A stretch of 64,000 nucleotides of DNA from Tubiluchus corallicola. Its lineage: Eukaryota; Priapulida; Priapulimorpha; Priapulimorphida; Tubiluchidae. Below are positions 13,379 through 61,770 of the stretch, piece after piece; position 1 is the first letter of the stretch, and every line of letters begins with the position of its first letter. The DNA lies in assembly GCA_030141605.1 (NCBI GenBank), contig JAQGDQ010000015.1, positions 1,362,568 through 1,426,567 of the forward strand, in the 5' to 3' direction. Position numbers and translations under genes: made by a program. A model generated the notes under the pieces. That model ran no database searches. It worked only from the letters and a program-made list of their open reading frames with translations, and was not told where the DNA came from.

Positions 13379-13410
<32 letters not shown>
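13379..13410. repeat. (CCTG)n microsatellite
   Basis: About eight perfect tetranucleotide copies followed by decayed ones. Confidence 0.9.
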
Positions 13411-13411
<1 letters not shown>

Positions 13412-16400
13412 TTACCTGCCTATTTGGTTCCCCCTGAGATCACTCCCACACCCACCTCTTTACCAATTAAGCCTGTCTTTCTTTTTGCTTTTCCTTCTCA
13501 TTCGTCTGAGCTGCACTAATTGAGTTGTTTTTTCACTTAATAAGTCATAAAGGTATGAGGTAAAGCCAAAATAGTCCTTACTGTGCTTTAACTGTGTCTT
13601 TAACGAAACCAAACGGTGTTTTGTTAATTATAAGACTATCTTAATTGCAATAGTATTAATTAATGATGAAACTGCACCTACAGATTATAAATTTTTGAAT
13701 CCACTACGATTAAAAAAAGTGAAAAATTGAACTGAGCGTAGCTTTGAACCAGCCACATTCGGTTTAAAAGGCCATTGTCTTAGACTACAATCTTGTAGCT
13801 CAAATGTCCTTGGTGGAAATCCAATCTCAGTTCACATTTTGTTGGCAAAATTTGAGTGGAAAAAAATAAAATAATAAATTGTGACCTGTCCCAGTTTGTG
13901 GTCTGGTTAAATTTATTCCTTATACAGCGTGCTTGTCAACTTTTATTGGGTATTATATATAGCACTTAATGCAATTAAATTACCTGCCATAAAGCTTCCT
14001 AGGTCGACATCGTCATCATCATCATCATAAAATCATCAGTGAACTGGCTGCTCATATTATACCAAAAGAAATGAAATGCTGTTATGGATTTATAGGTGCG
14101 CTAATTCACACTCAGTAAATTAATAATAGACCTACATTAATTGCTTCACAACATCATGACTTTCATCCTACCAAATTCAAATTTAAAAAGGCAGCTAAAA
14201 ATTTATCTTCGGCCCAAAAAATTTGTGACTTGGGTAACTGATAAACTGATACTTAGAGGTTTGTCCAAGTTTTTCCCATATACATAATAAGTAATATCTC
14301 GTGTGTAACGATTTTGTGTAAAAAAATACCCAGGAAATCTTGCGTGCAAGCGTGTACTTAATTCCTAGATCAATGTTGGGTAGACAGTGTCTTCATCAGC
14401 ATCTTAAGACATGTATAGGCATCAATACATTGAGATATTGCTTGTTGAGCCTCGTTCACATGTAAATCAACACTTGTGCTGCCGAGAACGCTGCCACCGG
14501 GCATTATTCGTTGTCAGAGTTGGACACTTTCAGATAATTGGCGTTGAATGCATGGATTTTATTAAACCGCGTCGTCGAGTTCAATGAAACAAGTAAGGAT
14601 ACAGCTATTCACTTGATTGTGTAAGTGTTGTATAGGACTATACACTTACGCAATGTCAATGTAGCTGATGTAAGATCAATAATGAATTAACATTAGATAC
14701 ACACGACGGAAACATCTTTCCGATTGGACAATTATTGTATATTATTCTACTTAAAGCTAGTTAAGAAGCATTCCATATTCAGCAGGAACGTAAACTTCTG
14801 TGGCTTAATTGTAATGAATAAGTTTAAGCCAAGTGAATCACTACTGTCATCGCCTCATTAACTACGTAATTATCTAAATACATATGGTAGAATAAGATCC
14901 TGAGAAAAATCTATCTGTATGGAACAGTTTTTTTTCTATGTTATAAGAATTCCTAACATGTTTAAAACTAATTTGTAACCAATATATAGGCGATTTCGAG
15001 TGTGCTTATATAGTACGAAACTGTGCACAGATGAATAGAGGAATTAGCACTAACATTTATGATTGTAACTCAACGTGACGTTTAACACATTTATTATTGT
15101 ATTTCAACATGTCGCTAACATTGCACAATTGTTGCAAATAAGTTAATGCATCAGGATGTTTTAGTCATTCGTTTTTTCCTTTTATTTATCTCTAGCTAGA
15201 AACTACAGTGAATATCGCAAAATACTAATAACATGCTTTTCGTGAACTTCCTTTAGATACAAAAAATCTTCAGTCTGATAAACTCCCACACATTAAGATC
15301 AGACAAAAAATAACTAGAACTTTTCAAGTTCGCGACATGGTGCCAAAATGCACTATGCCGATTTTTCAAGTTCACGATAACACAGTTAAGAGCCCAAACT
15401 TGTGCAAGGCAAAATAATAATAGCTCTGTAGTTTATCTATTTCAAATCTGTAATTGCAAATAGCCTGAATGGTTTTACATTCGTTGGTATTATTTAATTT
15501 GGGCCCGGTGTACTGTGTAATGTGCTATATGTACGTGAAATACTGCACCAAGTTCAGCACTATTTATTCTACATGACCGAAACCAATTTCTAAGTTCTTA
15601 ATCCTCACCAGTGCCATTACCAGTGCATATTCAGTCTCACAATAGAAACCAAATTATAGCATGAGAACGAAACGTGTCAAAAGCAACAATAGAGAACATG
15701 GGTGTTCCTAACGGCGTATCCGCCCCAGATGAACAAAAAATATGTTATGAAGCTGTATGGCAGCCTTAAAGAATAATGCCACGGTCACGATAATTTATTT
15801 AAAAAACATTGCTACATTGGCATTGATCCAACTTCGCTTCTTTCTAATTGGGTAAGCCCAAGTTGTGACATTTGCATTGTATCGTTTTATCACATGAAAA
15901 ACGAAACTTGCGACATTAAAAAATTGCTAACCCTGATATTGGGATAAGAAAATAATGTGAAATTTCCGTAGGAAAGCATACTTACTACAGGAGAAGCTAA
16001 AGTTCTGTTATGAAAATCCTAGATGCTGCATGTCAGAAAAGTGAGACATTAACTTGCCACATGCGTAGCCTTAATAGTAAGCGAATAAATGACATGATTC
16101 AGTCAAGAATTTCTCAACATTAGTTTCAGTTACAACAGTTAGTTACATTTTCAATAATGTATGTGAGTAGTAGTAGCGGAAGACCCATTGTTCACTAGCT
16201 CAGCTGGTACTTTTTTAGGAAATATTTTACATTATAGGCGAAAATTTTTATGTGATAAATAAGATAATGTTCTACTTTTTAAAAAGAAATATATTAAATT
16301 AGTTATACTAAAGACACTTGATTTTGGGGTTTTGGCATGAGAAATAACTTGAATTGAAAAACTTAATTAACAGGGGGAAAAGCCAGTTTTAAAGCGTGAA

Positions 16401-17574
16401 AGCCAGTTGCACGTACCGCCACACTCTTGTCATAAGACACCAAATTTGTGACACGCGAAACTAAAATTGTAATGTATTAAGCCAATAAAGCCAGAATTCT
16501 GTCACAATTAGCCAAACTTATGACAGAGATGACATGTCAAACATATGCATAAGTCAAACTGATAGAGTTATGAATAGCTAGGTCAACAGACACCGAGACA
16601 AATTCACGCGAGCATCTGCATATTTTATCCCACAGCCCTTTGACATTTCCATGATTTCTCATGGATATAGATCTTTGGTCTGTTAGTCTAGTACTTGAAG
16701 AAACACTATAATATATTCGTGAACCTAAGACGCATTGATTAACTGTTGTTGGAGACACAATGTTTTACCACTTACATTTCACATTGTTTTTGGCAAAACT
16801 TTAAAGCTAACTTTTTATTTTAATTTTTATTGACGTTTACTTGTCTGTAACCAAAGCCTAGTTAAGCACCATTCTTGTTTGTATAATGCATTATTTTTGT
16901 ACTTCTGCATTTTCAATGACACTTCTTTTAGCAGCAATAGTTTTTGTTTGATCTACTATAAATGCCATACTTTTGTGTTTATTATACAAACTTTAATGTT
17001 ACAGCCCAAAGGATTTACAACTACAGGGCTATAGACAGATTGAGTATCGGCGACCATGCTAATGAGAAGTAGTTTTTGTTTGCCAACAATTCGGCAATAG
17101 TAATCAGCAAACGACACTGTAAAACACAATGAAGGGCACGCTTATTTTATCTACTGAAACATGACGGTTTATAGCAAGGATGTAAATTGTGAAAATACAT
17201 TGTTACATTTCAGAAATCTACTCTTTTAAATTAAATTAGCCTGAGAACTGACGCACGGGATGATACAGAATTTGTATGATGAATGTTGAGTAGAATTTGA
17301 TGGAGTTTTGACTGGCTCGGTTTCCAAATGTAGACGCGCAGAACGACGAAGAAACAAATTTCGAGGCTAATAAAATGTTAGCAAAGCACAGAATAATGGG
17401 CAATTGTTGTACAAGCGCGGACAAACAAGTTGTAATAAAGAAAACTGCATTCGAAATTGTTTATAAACTGGGCTATAGAAGACGACTAGACGCATTACAT
17501 TAATTCGATCTGGGCGTTATACATAGCAAAGTTTCTATTACGACCACTTTCGCTACATATTGACTTAATAAAGC

Positions 17575-17650
17575 TACCAAGATAAGATAAAAATAAGATA
17601 AGATAAATTTATTTGTTTGTGCGATTAAAAAACATACAGATTGTATATAA
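17575..17650 (-). repeat. LINE-like 3' tail on the minus strand
   Basis: On the minus strand, caaataaattt is followed by repeated TTATC units. This is the same tail architecture as other non-LTR ends in the window. Coding remnants were not recognised. Confidence 0.35.
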
Positions 17651-19786
17651 AACCACACGTCAAGCCACTTCCCATAACCTGTCATACAAGATTTTAACTG
17701 AACTACACACTACAAAAAATATATGACGTAAGCTTCAACTAATAGCATACCTTACTCTATGTTTTATTATCCGAAAAGCTGGTTTCATGAAAAAAGATTT
17801 AATAGAGAATTTGCTATTTTACATGCTTACCAATCCCTGCTTCAGTGTTGAATTTAGATGTATAAGATTGCATAATCTTGTATAAGTTCAAAAGAGATCA
17901 GCAAATAAGGGCTTGCAAACTCATTTTAAGGGATTTCCTGTTGTATGGCTTCTACATTTTCGTGCTCAATATCTGGAAACAGGTCCACAAATTTGCTGGG
18001 TTTCAATCCACAAGCACCGCAGAGCTTAAAACAAACAGGAAAGGCAATGGTCTGTGGTGGATACACAGATGAAGTGCACAGTCAGTACATAGTTGTAATC
18101 TATCTACAAACGTTATAAAGTGTATGCCACAGCATCGTGGCATATTGACATGAGAATCTGGTTAATAAAGCACTAATCTTAACTGCAAGCGTTTGCATAC
18201 ACGAGTTAGTAGTTCGGATTACACAGACACGGAAACTCAATCGTTGACAAATCAGCAAATCGTTTTGGCTAATCTGCCTTTTCGTCCGCAGCAATGAATA
18301 GAGCAAAAGAAAATAGTTAAAGCATTATTTACCATTCTTGTCCTTTGCCTCGGGAAACGTTAAAATGTAACTGTCAGAAAGTGGCTAACTAAATCGGCAT
18401 TTTATGTATACAAGTTTAAAACCATACTCCCAAACAAAATATCAAAGTAACTCGAGAGACGGTTTGTTGGTGTGGAGGTTTACACTGCTCACTTAACCAG
18501 AAAAATGAGAAATGGTATTGACGTGCCAACGTTATCGACCATAGATTTTCTAAGCCTGACAGAATCAAGGTCTTTCCAGGACGTCAGTCCTCACTTTTGA
18601 GTTTTATCTGTTCACTCGATCTTCATTAAAAATTATCCAAATATCAAATTTGTAATTCAAACACCAGCCCCATTCCCGAAACGAGGAAGAACATCTGGGC
18701 ATAATAATTCAATTTTTCTTATCGGAGCTTTCTTGGCTAAAGTCGTAAGCGTTTGTTATTTAACACAAACGTTCAAGCACAGTTGAACATGTAGTACAAT
18801 TGTCAATCACAGTCGAGGACGTGGACAAAATTCAAACAAAATTTACTGTAAGCGTTGTAAGCTGCTTCCCGTCACAGTTACTGTGTTTATAATAGGAAAT
18901 GGCATTAACTCACAGACTCATTAAAATCCTACAGCTGTCTTTGCTCTAATCTGTTTTCTCCAAATAATTCAACAATTAACAGCTAATGACGGTCTTAGTG
19001 AGCAAAATGCGATCACTTTTGCAGTCGTTTAAACTGTTTCTGGCGTTAAGCGTTTTAGTTAAACAAACAAAATTGGGCGCCGAATGGCTTTTCACAAAAC
19101 CTAGTAATTCTCTTTAAGCTACGTGACGTATGGCCAGAAAGTGTTCATTTACAAATCACTAACAATTTACACGTAACTAATGTTTAACCTTCTTCTTGTC
19201 AGCGTAGTATCAATGCAATTTGCATTTATACTTGCAACCTGCAACATGCCATATTGTGCACAGTTTTGCCACTGAGCAGAATTACAGCACTCGGCATATC
19301 ATTTGCAAATTTGTCAATATTTTGTGCGATGATGATTTAAACATTTTGCCTGGAGAATTACTTCAACCTTCCTCGTCCTTTGGTCAAGCAGCAAGTTTAA
19401 TAGAAAATTTTTGATTTCTGTTAGGGTGAGTCGTGTAGAATCACTGAATCAATGAAGTAAGATCAAAAGAGGAACTACTAAGGCGCTTCAATTAAAAGAG
19501 AAGCAATTTCGAAACAAAACTGCGAGTTCAGAATCTTTTTCTAAATTAAAACTCTGTACAGCATTTTTTCTTCTCTAAAACGAAAAAGTCCTTATTTCGT
19601 TATCACTATTACCCAAGAAAAATTTGTATTTACACTCTCATTTTTTGAATTTTTTCTTCCTGCTTTTATCCTGCCCATCCAAGTAAGCTGAGCACTTTCC
19701 TCTTTACAGAATGATACAACAAGAAAACTTAAACACCTGAAAACGCTAAAATTTAACTATTAAATTATTTGCGTTTTTTCAGAAGC

Positions 19787-19795
19787 ATGATGTGA
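19787..19795 (+). other. Two-codon upstream ORF before the SYTL start
   Basis: ATG ATG TGA lies 27 bases before the SYTL ATG, just after a splice-acceptor-like tttttcag at 19775-19782. If transcribed it is a minimal uORF that could damp translation. The acceptor suggests a non-coding exon further upstream. Confidence 0.4.
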
Positions 19796-19822
19796 ACGCT
19801 CGCAGCGCAATCTGTCGACACA

Positions 19823-50015
<30,193 letters not shown>

Positions 50016-52076
50016 AAGGAATATCTATGAGTGGACTTGTTACTCGGAAAACTCGACTGTGACTATCAACTAAGTCAACAAAAATGCAACAGCTTTATTC
50101 ACTGAAATATACAAGAATCAGTAATAATGCAACTTCTGCAAGTATTATTCTAATTCCAGAATCTCGCAAAATAAAAGATTTCCAGAAGTTATCAACACAT
50201 GAGTTACTAAAAAGCTAACTTTTAATTTCTTCACCTTATCTAATTTTACTACTATCATGCAAGCAATACTTGAATATATATTTCAACAAATATATGCAAA
50301 TGATATGAGAGAATGTACCAATAATAGTAGGGTACCATATTGTCAGATACCTGGCTGGACTAGGTTGGCACCATTTTAAGTGTAAACTAAAATTTGTTCA
50401 TAGTCGTTGTTTCTAGTTTATAGATGAGCAGCAAAAAAATCTGCCTGTACTCAAGAATTAGAGTATTACAACTATTGGTACATTTTATACTGTGTAGCTT
50501 TTTATTCATTTTCCAAATCATCTAATGGGCTTCTGTCAATGACCAAGCTGCTAATTGCTGTTCTCTTGACCTGTACTAGTAATTTATAATTTACCTCAGG
50601 AAGACAAAAAAGTTGTTTATATAGTATTTATTTTTAACACTCATAGTCTGAGACAAAAAAATAAAATAGTGTCGGTACTTGTTTTACAAATTGATTTTAT
50701 CAACACACGTATCTGGTTTACGTCAAGCAAAAAAGATCTTAAGTGTACAGCCTGTAACTATCATGTACATAAATGTATGTTTTAATGAATTTATTCATGC
50801 CATAGGTTAAAGCTTGTAGCATAACTGTGTACATTTTGATCATACTTCTTTAACAGTAGTCATGTAGCAAAGACTGGTATTCGTCTTTTCAGCAATATTT
50901 GTTGAAAGTGCCTTTGTAGATGAAAGCAGATGTTGACAATTGGTAATATGTATGCTTCCAGTAACAACATTTTATTTAGTAAACTTATGACAAAACTGAT
51001 GTTAAATGGCATAAAAAGTGATAATACCTATCACCTTGACAAAAAAAACTTACAAACGATAGCCATCTTGCATGTAGTTTGTTGTAAAGTGTTTTTTAAA
51101 AAACATTGTATAGTTATTATGTAGTTTTATTTTAGTGTTGTTATGCAAATAATGATATAATAGTGAAAAAAGATAAAGTTTATGAAACATGAAGCATAGT
51201 ACTGCTTTGCTTCTATTTTCATTAGTGCCAATATTTATTTCAAAAGAAAAAAATCTACTAAAGAGGAATTATTTTTTAAGAACTAATTATTGTTAAGCCT
51301 TAGTTCTAAGAGTTTTTATTTAATGCAATTATATAGTTAAAACTGCTGAATAATTCTAAATAAAAAAGGATTAAACGATACTGATAGTTTTCCTAAGTAA
51401 ATTTTATTTCTTACTTAGGCCATCAGTACTATCTATATGGGTCAAAACTGTTATGAAATTTTGCACTCTATCTAAATAAGTTTGCATTGAAATTTTAAAT
51501 CAAGTGTAAGAATGCTGTTCACATCAAAACAAGAAGTACATTTGCTAGTAAACAATGTTTACAAAACAGTTTCATTATGTAAGCAATAAGAAATGCAGGC
51601 AAATTTCTTAGCACTAATATCCAAAATTGCAACAGTAGCACTAGAAGGGTAAAAAAATTATAAACAAAAATACTTTTGCATACACAGAATGAACAAATCA
51701 TTGTATTACATGTGGAATGTTAGCATAATAATATTTAGCTTCTCTCAACTGAATAAATTAATGCTTGATATCTGTGCAAATGATAATTTTCTAAAACTGA
51801 AGATTAATGTGCAGTACAGATTTCTTTCGCTGACAGTCGGCCTATACATTTCCGAGATTTTGGAATTCAAATTTCCTACAAATTTATGAAAGCTCTAAAG
51901 TTCATTTTTACCATGAAATGGTCAATCAGTAAATGCTATTCAGTAACTGACAACAAACTAAATTTCTTTAAGACAGTACAGCAGTACAACTATAAACCAA
52001 AAGATAACTTGTATACACTCACTTGTATACACTGTATACATATATACCAAACAGCAAAAACAGATTTTCACTTTTC
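50016..52076. other. Convergent 3' regions of SYTL and NUDC
   Basis: Stop codons face each other 2.06 kb apart. Candidate SYTL poly(A) signals AATAAA are at about 50170 and 50660. A candidate NUDC signal (TTTATT on this strand) is at about 51403. No other gene seen; short open frames here are AT-rich noise. The true ends need transcript data. Confidence 0.5.
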
Positions 52077-56429
<4,353 letters not shown>

Positions 56430-56599
56430 CTTTCAACAAAATGGCATTAATGTAAAGACACGAATAAAAGCAAATGGTAGGTCTTAAAGGAAAAGCCAAG
56501 GCACTCAGAGTTGTCTTTGTTTTACTATTTGAGAAAATTGTCAGAGAAAGTTTCCACAGTTAAATTGTGGGAAGCATCTCGTGTAATTAGTTAAATAAA

Positions 56600-56975
56600 T
56601 TTAAAGTCATGATCGTTTCATGCTTTGGTGCGCTCAGTTTGAACGAAAAGTGGTGCTATTCAGTTACAGTGCAGGACCGTCAAGTGCTTAAGGCAAACTT
56701 CTTTGCAGCTACAGTTAGACGACCGAACTCTAGGTTGAGTTGTAATTTATTAGTTTTATCCATTAAATGTTCACAAAATCTTTTTATGACGTACAATTTT
56801 CTTTCTGGTGTTAGTATCTACACTCCCATTATGTCGCTTTTCTATTGTTTCATTTTAATTATGTGTAATTTGGTTTCCTATGACTCAAAGTTGAGCTCCT
56901 ATTTGCTGCAGTTGTGTTATCTGTACTTGAATATTTTCTAGATGAGACGAAAATAAATTCTATCTATCTATCTGC
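56600..56975 (+). mobile_element. LINE-like 3' end with (CTAT)n tail
   Basis: gacgaaaataaattctatctatctatct at 56945-56972 is a typical non-LTR 3' tail (split here: AATAAA, then CTAT units). Upstream sequence may be decayed 3' UTR. No reverse-transcriptase motif seen. Lies upstream of the first recognised NUDC exon. Confidence 0.35.
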
Positions 56976-57018
56976 TACTAAATGATAGATTTCATGTGAA
57001 TATTGACTTTTGTAACGA

Positions 57019-57592
57019 TTGGTCATCCCCTATTGATAGGCTTTGTCACTGTCTAGCTTCGCTATAATTATTGGACTGGGTCATTTTCTTTCTGTTCTAA
57101 ATTTGGTTAGTCTGCAGCACAGTCTGGCCTGGTCTGTGACTGATCTTGTCTCAGATCCGTTCTATGAGAGGTCTGGTCTGTGACTGCTCTGCCCGTAGTC
57201 CGGTCTTTAGAGCTCTAATCAGTTTTGGAATCTGGTCTGTCCAGGGTCTGTGTTTTGGCCTTCCGACTCCAGACAGACCCGACTAGTGATTGATCAGGCA
57301 CAGACCAGACTTCTGACAGATCTGATCCTTGTAGACTTACTCCTGACAGATCAGCCACAGACCAAACCTTTCTTTCTGATCAGATTTCTGAAGAAAACAC
57401 TCTAGACAGACTAGCGACAGACAGGACCTTTGGCAGATCAGACTTCTGTTAGATCAGACCTCGGAAGAGTCACAGACTAGACCTCTGATAGATGGAGCTA
57501 CGACCAGACGGTCTAGAATGAAAAAAACGACCCAATCCATTAGTTAGAGCAAAGCCAGACCAGATCTATCCAAAACCATGACAATCCTTCGT
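57019..57592. mobile_element. Fold-back (long palindromic) element with GTCTG/CAGAC sub-repeats
   Basis: The outer arms pair: 57051-57083 against the complement of 57527-57559 matches at about 26 of 33 positions. The left half is full of GGTCTGTGACT-type repeats and the right half of the complementary CAGACC/AGATCAGAC repeats, so the whole block is an imperfect palindrome with tandem sub-repeats in its arms. This architecture is known from fold-back transposons and palindromic MITEs. No coding capacity. Confidence 0.7.
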
Positions 57593-57598
57593 TAGTTT

Positions 57599-57716
57599 GT
57601 TACATAATCATCATTTTTGTTACATAATGGTTGCTACGCAATAACGCATAAGTGTTACATAATGACGAATTTTGTTATTTGCTGCATTGTTACGTAATGA
57701 GTCTTTTGTTACAATG
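57599..57716 (+). repeat. Degenerate GTTACATAATG repeat
   Basis: At least four copies of GTTACATAAT or GTTACGTAATG at irregular 17-40 base spacing, directly right of the fold-back element. Confidence 0.6.
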
Positions 57717-57792
57717 TATAAAGAGGTTCGCATTCGCCGCGATATTGTTGTCATTTTTGTTCTAGTTGTTGTTCATGCAATCAATTTTTAAT

Positions 57793-57808
57793 ATTGTGAC
57801 GTCACAAT
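57793..57808. promoter_or_regulatory. Perfect palindrome with CRE core (TGACGTCA)
   Basis: ATTGTGACGTCACAAT is a perfect 16-base palindrome whose centre is a consensus CRE for CREB/ATF proteins. It could belong to a NUDC promoter, but its similarity to 54450-54465 also allows a repeat origin. Confidence 0.35.
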
Positions 57809-58185
57809 CTAGTTCCTCCATACTCTAAATTTTTGCAAAAAACAGATTCGATGACAATGGCAAAAACGGTATTCTAAACAATATATCAAAGCAGTTGAAC
57901 AGAGAATGTTCTATAAGCTAGTAAGTGAATATTTAGCATTCAGGACAAGTTCATGTATCACACGGCATGCATCCTAAGTCATGCCTCGTACTCCTCCTGT
58001 TTACATCAGGGTTGGATGTATCTTTTACGTTTTTTTAATGTGTTACGTGTCGTTTTGTACTTGTAGTTATTTTTGGCATTTTGTATGTAGCCCTAATAAC
58101 CGTATGTTCTTGTGTATACGTTTTCACCCAATAAATAATGAAATGTAATTTACTGGGTAAAGGCATTTACAAAATTATAAAATGC

Positions 58186-58323
<138 letters not shown>

Positions 58324-58477
58324 CTATTATTTAATTATTAGAAACTCTTTGCAGTATTAATTGTGTTAAAATGTATACTTTTTATGGGACTTGAAAATGG
58401 GGTGGTATATGTAAAACCATCCAGTCTTCTTTTAACCATTAACAAAGCATTTTGTGTAGCCGAGACTATTATTACCC

Positions 58478-58624
58478 CACTTTTACCCTAAATGCCACGC
58501 GTCAGGCAGGGCAACAGCAGGAACAATTTTTAAAGTCTTTAAAGTGTGACCCGGCCGCTGTATCGAACTCACGACCTCCCAGACGGAAAGCGAACGCGTG
58601 ACCACTATACCACACCGTCTGGTA
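58478..58624 (-). mobile_element. tRNA-derived SINE
   Basis: On the minus strand, GGTGTGGTATAGTGGTCACG holds a good RNA polymerase III A box (TGGTATAGTGG, 58612-58602). GAGTTCGATAC (58570-58560) matches the B box. Spacing of about 32 bases is right for a tRNA promoter. The sequence does not fold as an intact tRNA, and a non-tRNA body follows (ttaaagtc to cgtggcatttag). The body family was not identified. Confidence 0.75.
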
Positions 58625-58771
58625 ATAAAGCTAGATGAGCGTCTTTGAAGTTTACAAGTAAATATAAAGTCATCTGCCAAAATAGGAATCACATATAAAC
58701 AATTGACAAATATTGCTATTATAACAGTTGGCACTCCAAACTAAATTTAAACGTGTCACTATTTTCTTCAG

Positions 58772-58897
58772 TTCCACTCGAGTTGGAAGTTTGTGCGGAT
58801 GATAGTGAACATTGTGATTACTGGAAAAGTGTTGGCGAATGTGAGGACAACCCCAGCTATATGCACGTCAATTGTAAAAAAGCTTGTAGAATATGTG
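58772..58897 (+). CDS. ShKT-domain protein, exon with first ShKT domain
   Basis: Acceptor attttcttcag, donor GTATGC, phase 1 on both sides. The Cys pattern C-x6-C-x8-C-x10-C-x3-C-x2-C (starting VCADDSEHCDYW, ending CKKACRIC) is a complete ShKT domain, a small three-disulfide fold found in secreted metazoan proteins, matrix proteases and channel-binding peptides. The phase 1-1 module suits exon duplication. The upstream exon with a signal peptide was not found. Function unknown. Confidence 0.85.
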
Positions 58898-59519
58898 GTA
58901 TGCTACTTTTATAATACGTATAATGAGAAATCAAAGCTTTTTTACTGAGTTATAATGTGTCTCGTAATTCTATCTTTAAATTGGCATTATTTTACTGTAA
59001 ATACGTGTACTCCATGTATTTTAAGTTGTAGTAAAATGAAAGGTGACACTATAATAAACTATACCAACTTACCAACTATATTATAACTTTCCAGAAACTA
59101 TGTGCTATCAAAATATCTTTTATTGTTCATGGTGTTCCGAGATATTCAGATCTTTTCTCTTCAAATATTTGGAAATGTGATGATCAATGGAAAAATTGTA
59201 GCTTTGTTCATTGCTTGTACTCAAACTTGGGGAAATAAAGAACTAACACTCATTCAAGCACTTTAAGAGCATTTCAGAGTATATAAAAGTATGAATTAGT
59301 AAAATTATTGACGTAAAAGTTTCTGAACTACTCTACGATCTGCCAATAAATCATACAGGTATTTAGATAAGTGCCAAAATCTAACATCAGCGCCGCCAAC
59401 TGGAAGAAAGCGCAAGCTCAAAGCTATTAAACCTATACTATAGCGGATTTATTATTGAATACCACAGTTAAAAGACTAACTTGCACATCCAAATAGTGAT
59501 AGGTAAAATGAATTCTTAA

Positions 59520-59741
59520 AATGAAAATAACATCCAGCACTGATTTAAGCGGAGACACGACGTTTATTTAGACACAAAAACAACTACAACATTTCGACCA
59601 GTTATGGTCATGTTCATAGTCATGGTTAACGTCATTGAACACAAAGTTGCAGATGTTTGCAACTGGTCGAAATGTTGTTGATGTTTGTGTCTAAATAAAC
59701 GCCATGTCTTCGCTTCAGTGGGTGGTGGCTGTTATTTTCAC
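59520..59741. mobile_element. Short palindromic MITE between the two ShKT exons
   Basis: The arms (about 59520-59608 and 59659-59741) are inverted copies. Shared segments include gtttatttagacacaaa, acaacatttcgaccagtt and gaaaataaca with their complements. About 85-90 base arms with a roughly 50-base centre and no coding capacity are typical of a fold-back MITE. Confidence 0.8.
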
Positions 59742-59811
59742 GTACACATCTCTATTGTAAAACATTTTTGTCGTCTGGGTGTTACATACTTACGAATTTT
59801 ATACATTTCAG

Positions 59812-59957
59812 GCCAAGGTGAAGTGTGTGAAGATGGAAATAAATACTGTCCATACTGGGCACATAATGGAGAGTGTGAAAACAGTCCCGAGTATATGTCA
59901 CAGGAATGTAAACTATCCTGTCAGCTTTGTGAAGATTCCGGGATAATCGAACCTTAA
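59812..59957 (+). CDS. ShKT-domain protein, last exon with second ShKT domain
   Basis: Acceptor tacatttcag, phase 1 in. Begins GQGEVCEDGNKYCPYW, ends CKLSCQLCEDSGIIEP and TAA. It has the same 6-8-10-3-2 cysteine spacing as the preceding exon and clear sequence similarity (ECENSPEYM against ECEDNPSYM), so the two arose by duplication. A candidate AATAAA is at 60283. The open frame extends upstream to 59685 only because the palindromic element happens to be open; the acceptor defines the real start. Confidence 0.87.
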
Positions 59958-59979
59958 ACAGCTTAAATACGTATTTCAT

Positions 59980-61769
<1,790 letters not shown>

Positions 61770-61770
61770 A

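Larger units (their letters stand above)
3500..19770. other. 16-kb gene-free stretch
   Basis: No splice-flanked exon, conserved domain or structural RNA could be recognised on either strand. It holds a LINE fossil (about 11810-12060), LINE-like 3' tails (5945 and 17575), degenerate microsatellites (9237-9340, 13379-13410) and small perfect hairpins (6613-6635, 12232-12262, 14616-14655). Non-coding first exons or regulatory DNA of the downstream SYTL gene may lie here, because that gene's coding start follows a splice-acceptor-like site. Confidence 0.5.

Noticed and set aside
13735-13850. tRNA-like B-box segment (ggttcaaagctac on the minus strand) suggesting a tRNA or second SINE
   Set aside because: The A box is poor and no cloverleaf can be drawn; at most a very decayed SINE head.
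59685-59811. Start of the second ShKT frame at 59685
   Set aside because: This part lies in the right arm of the MITE and intron; the acceptor before 59812 restores phase with the first ShKT exon.
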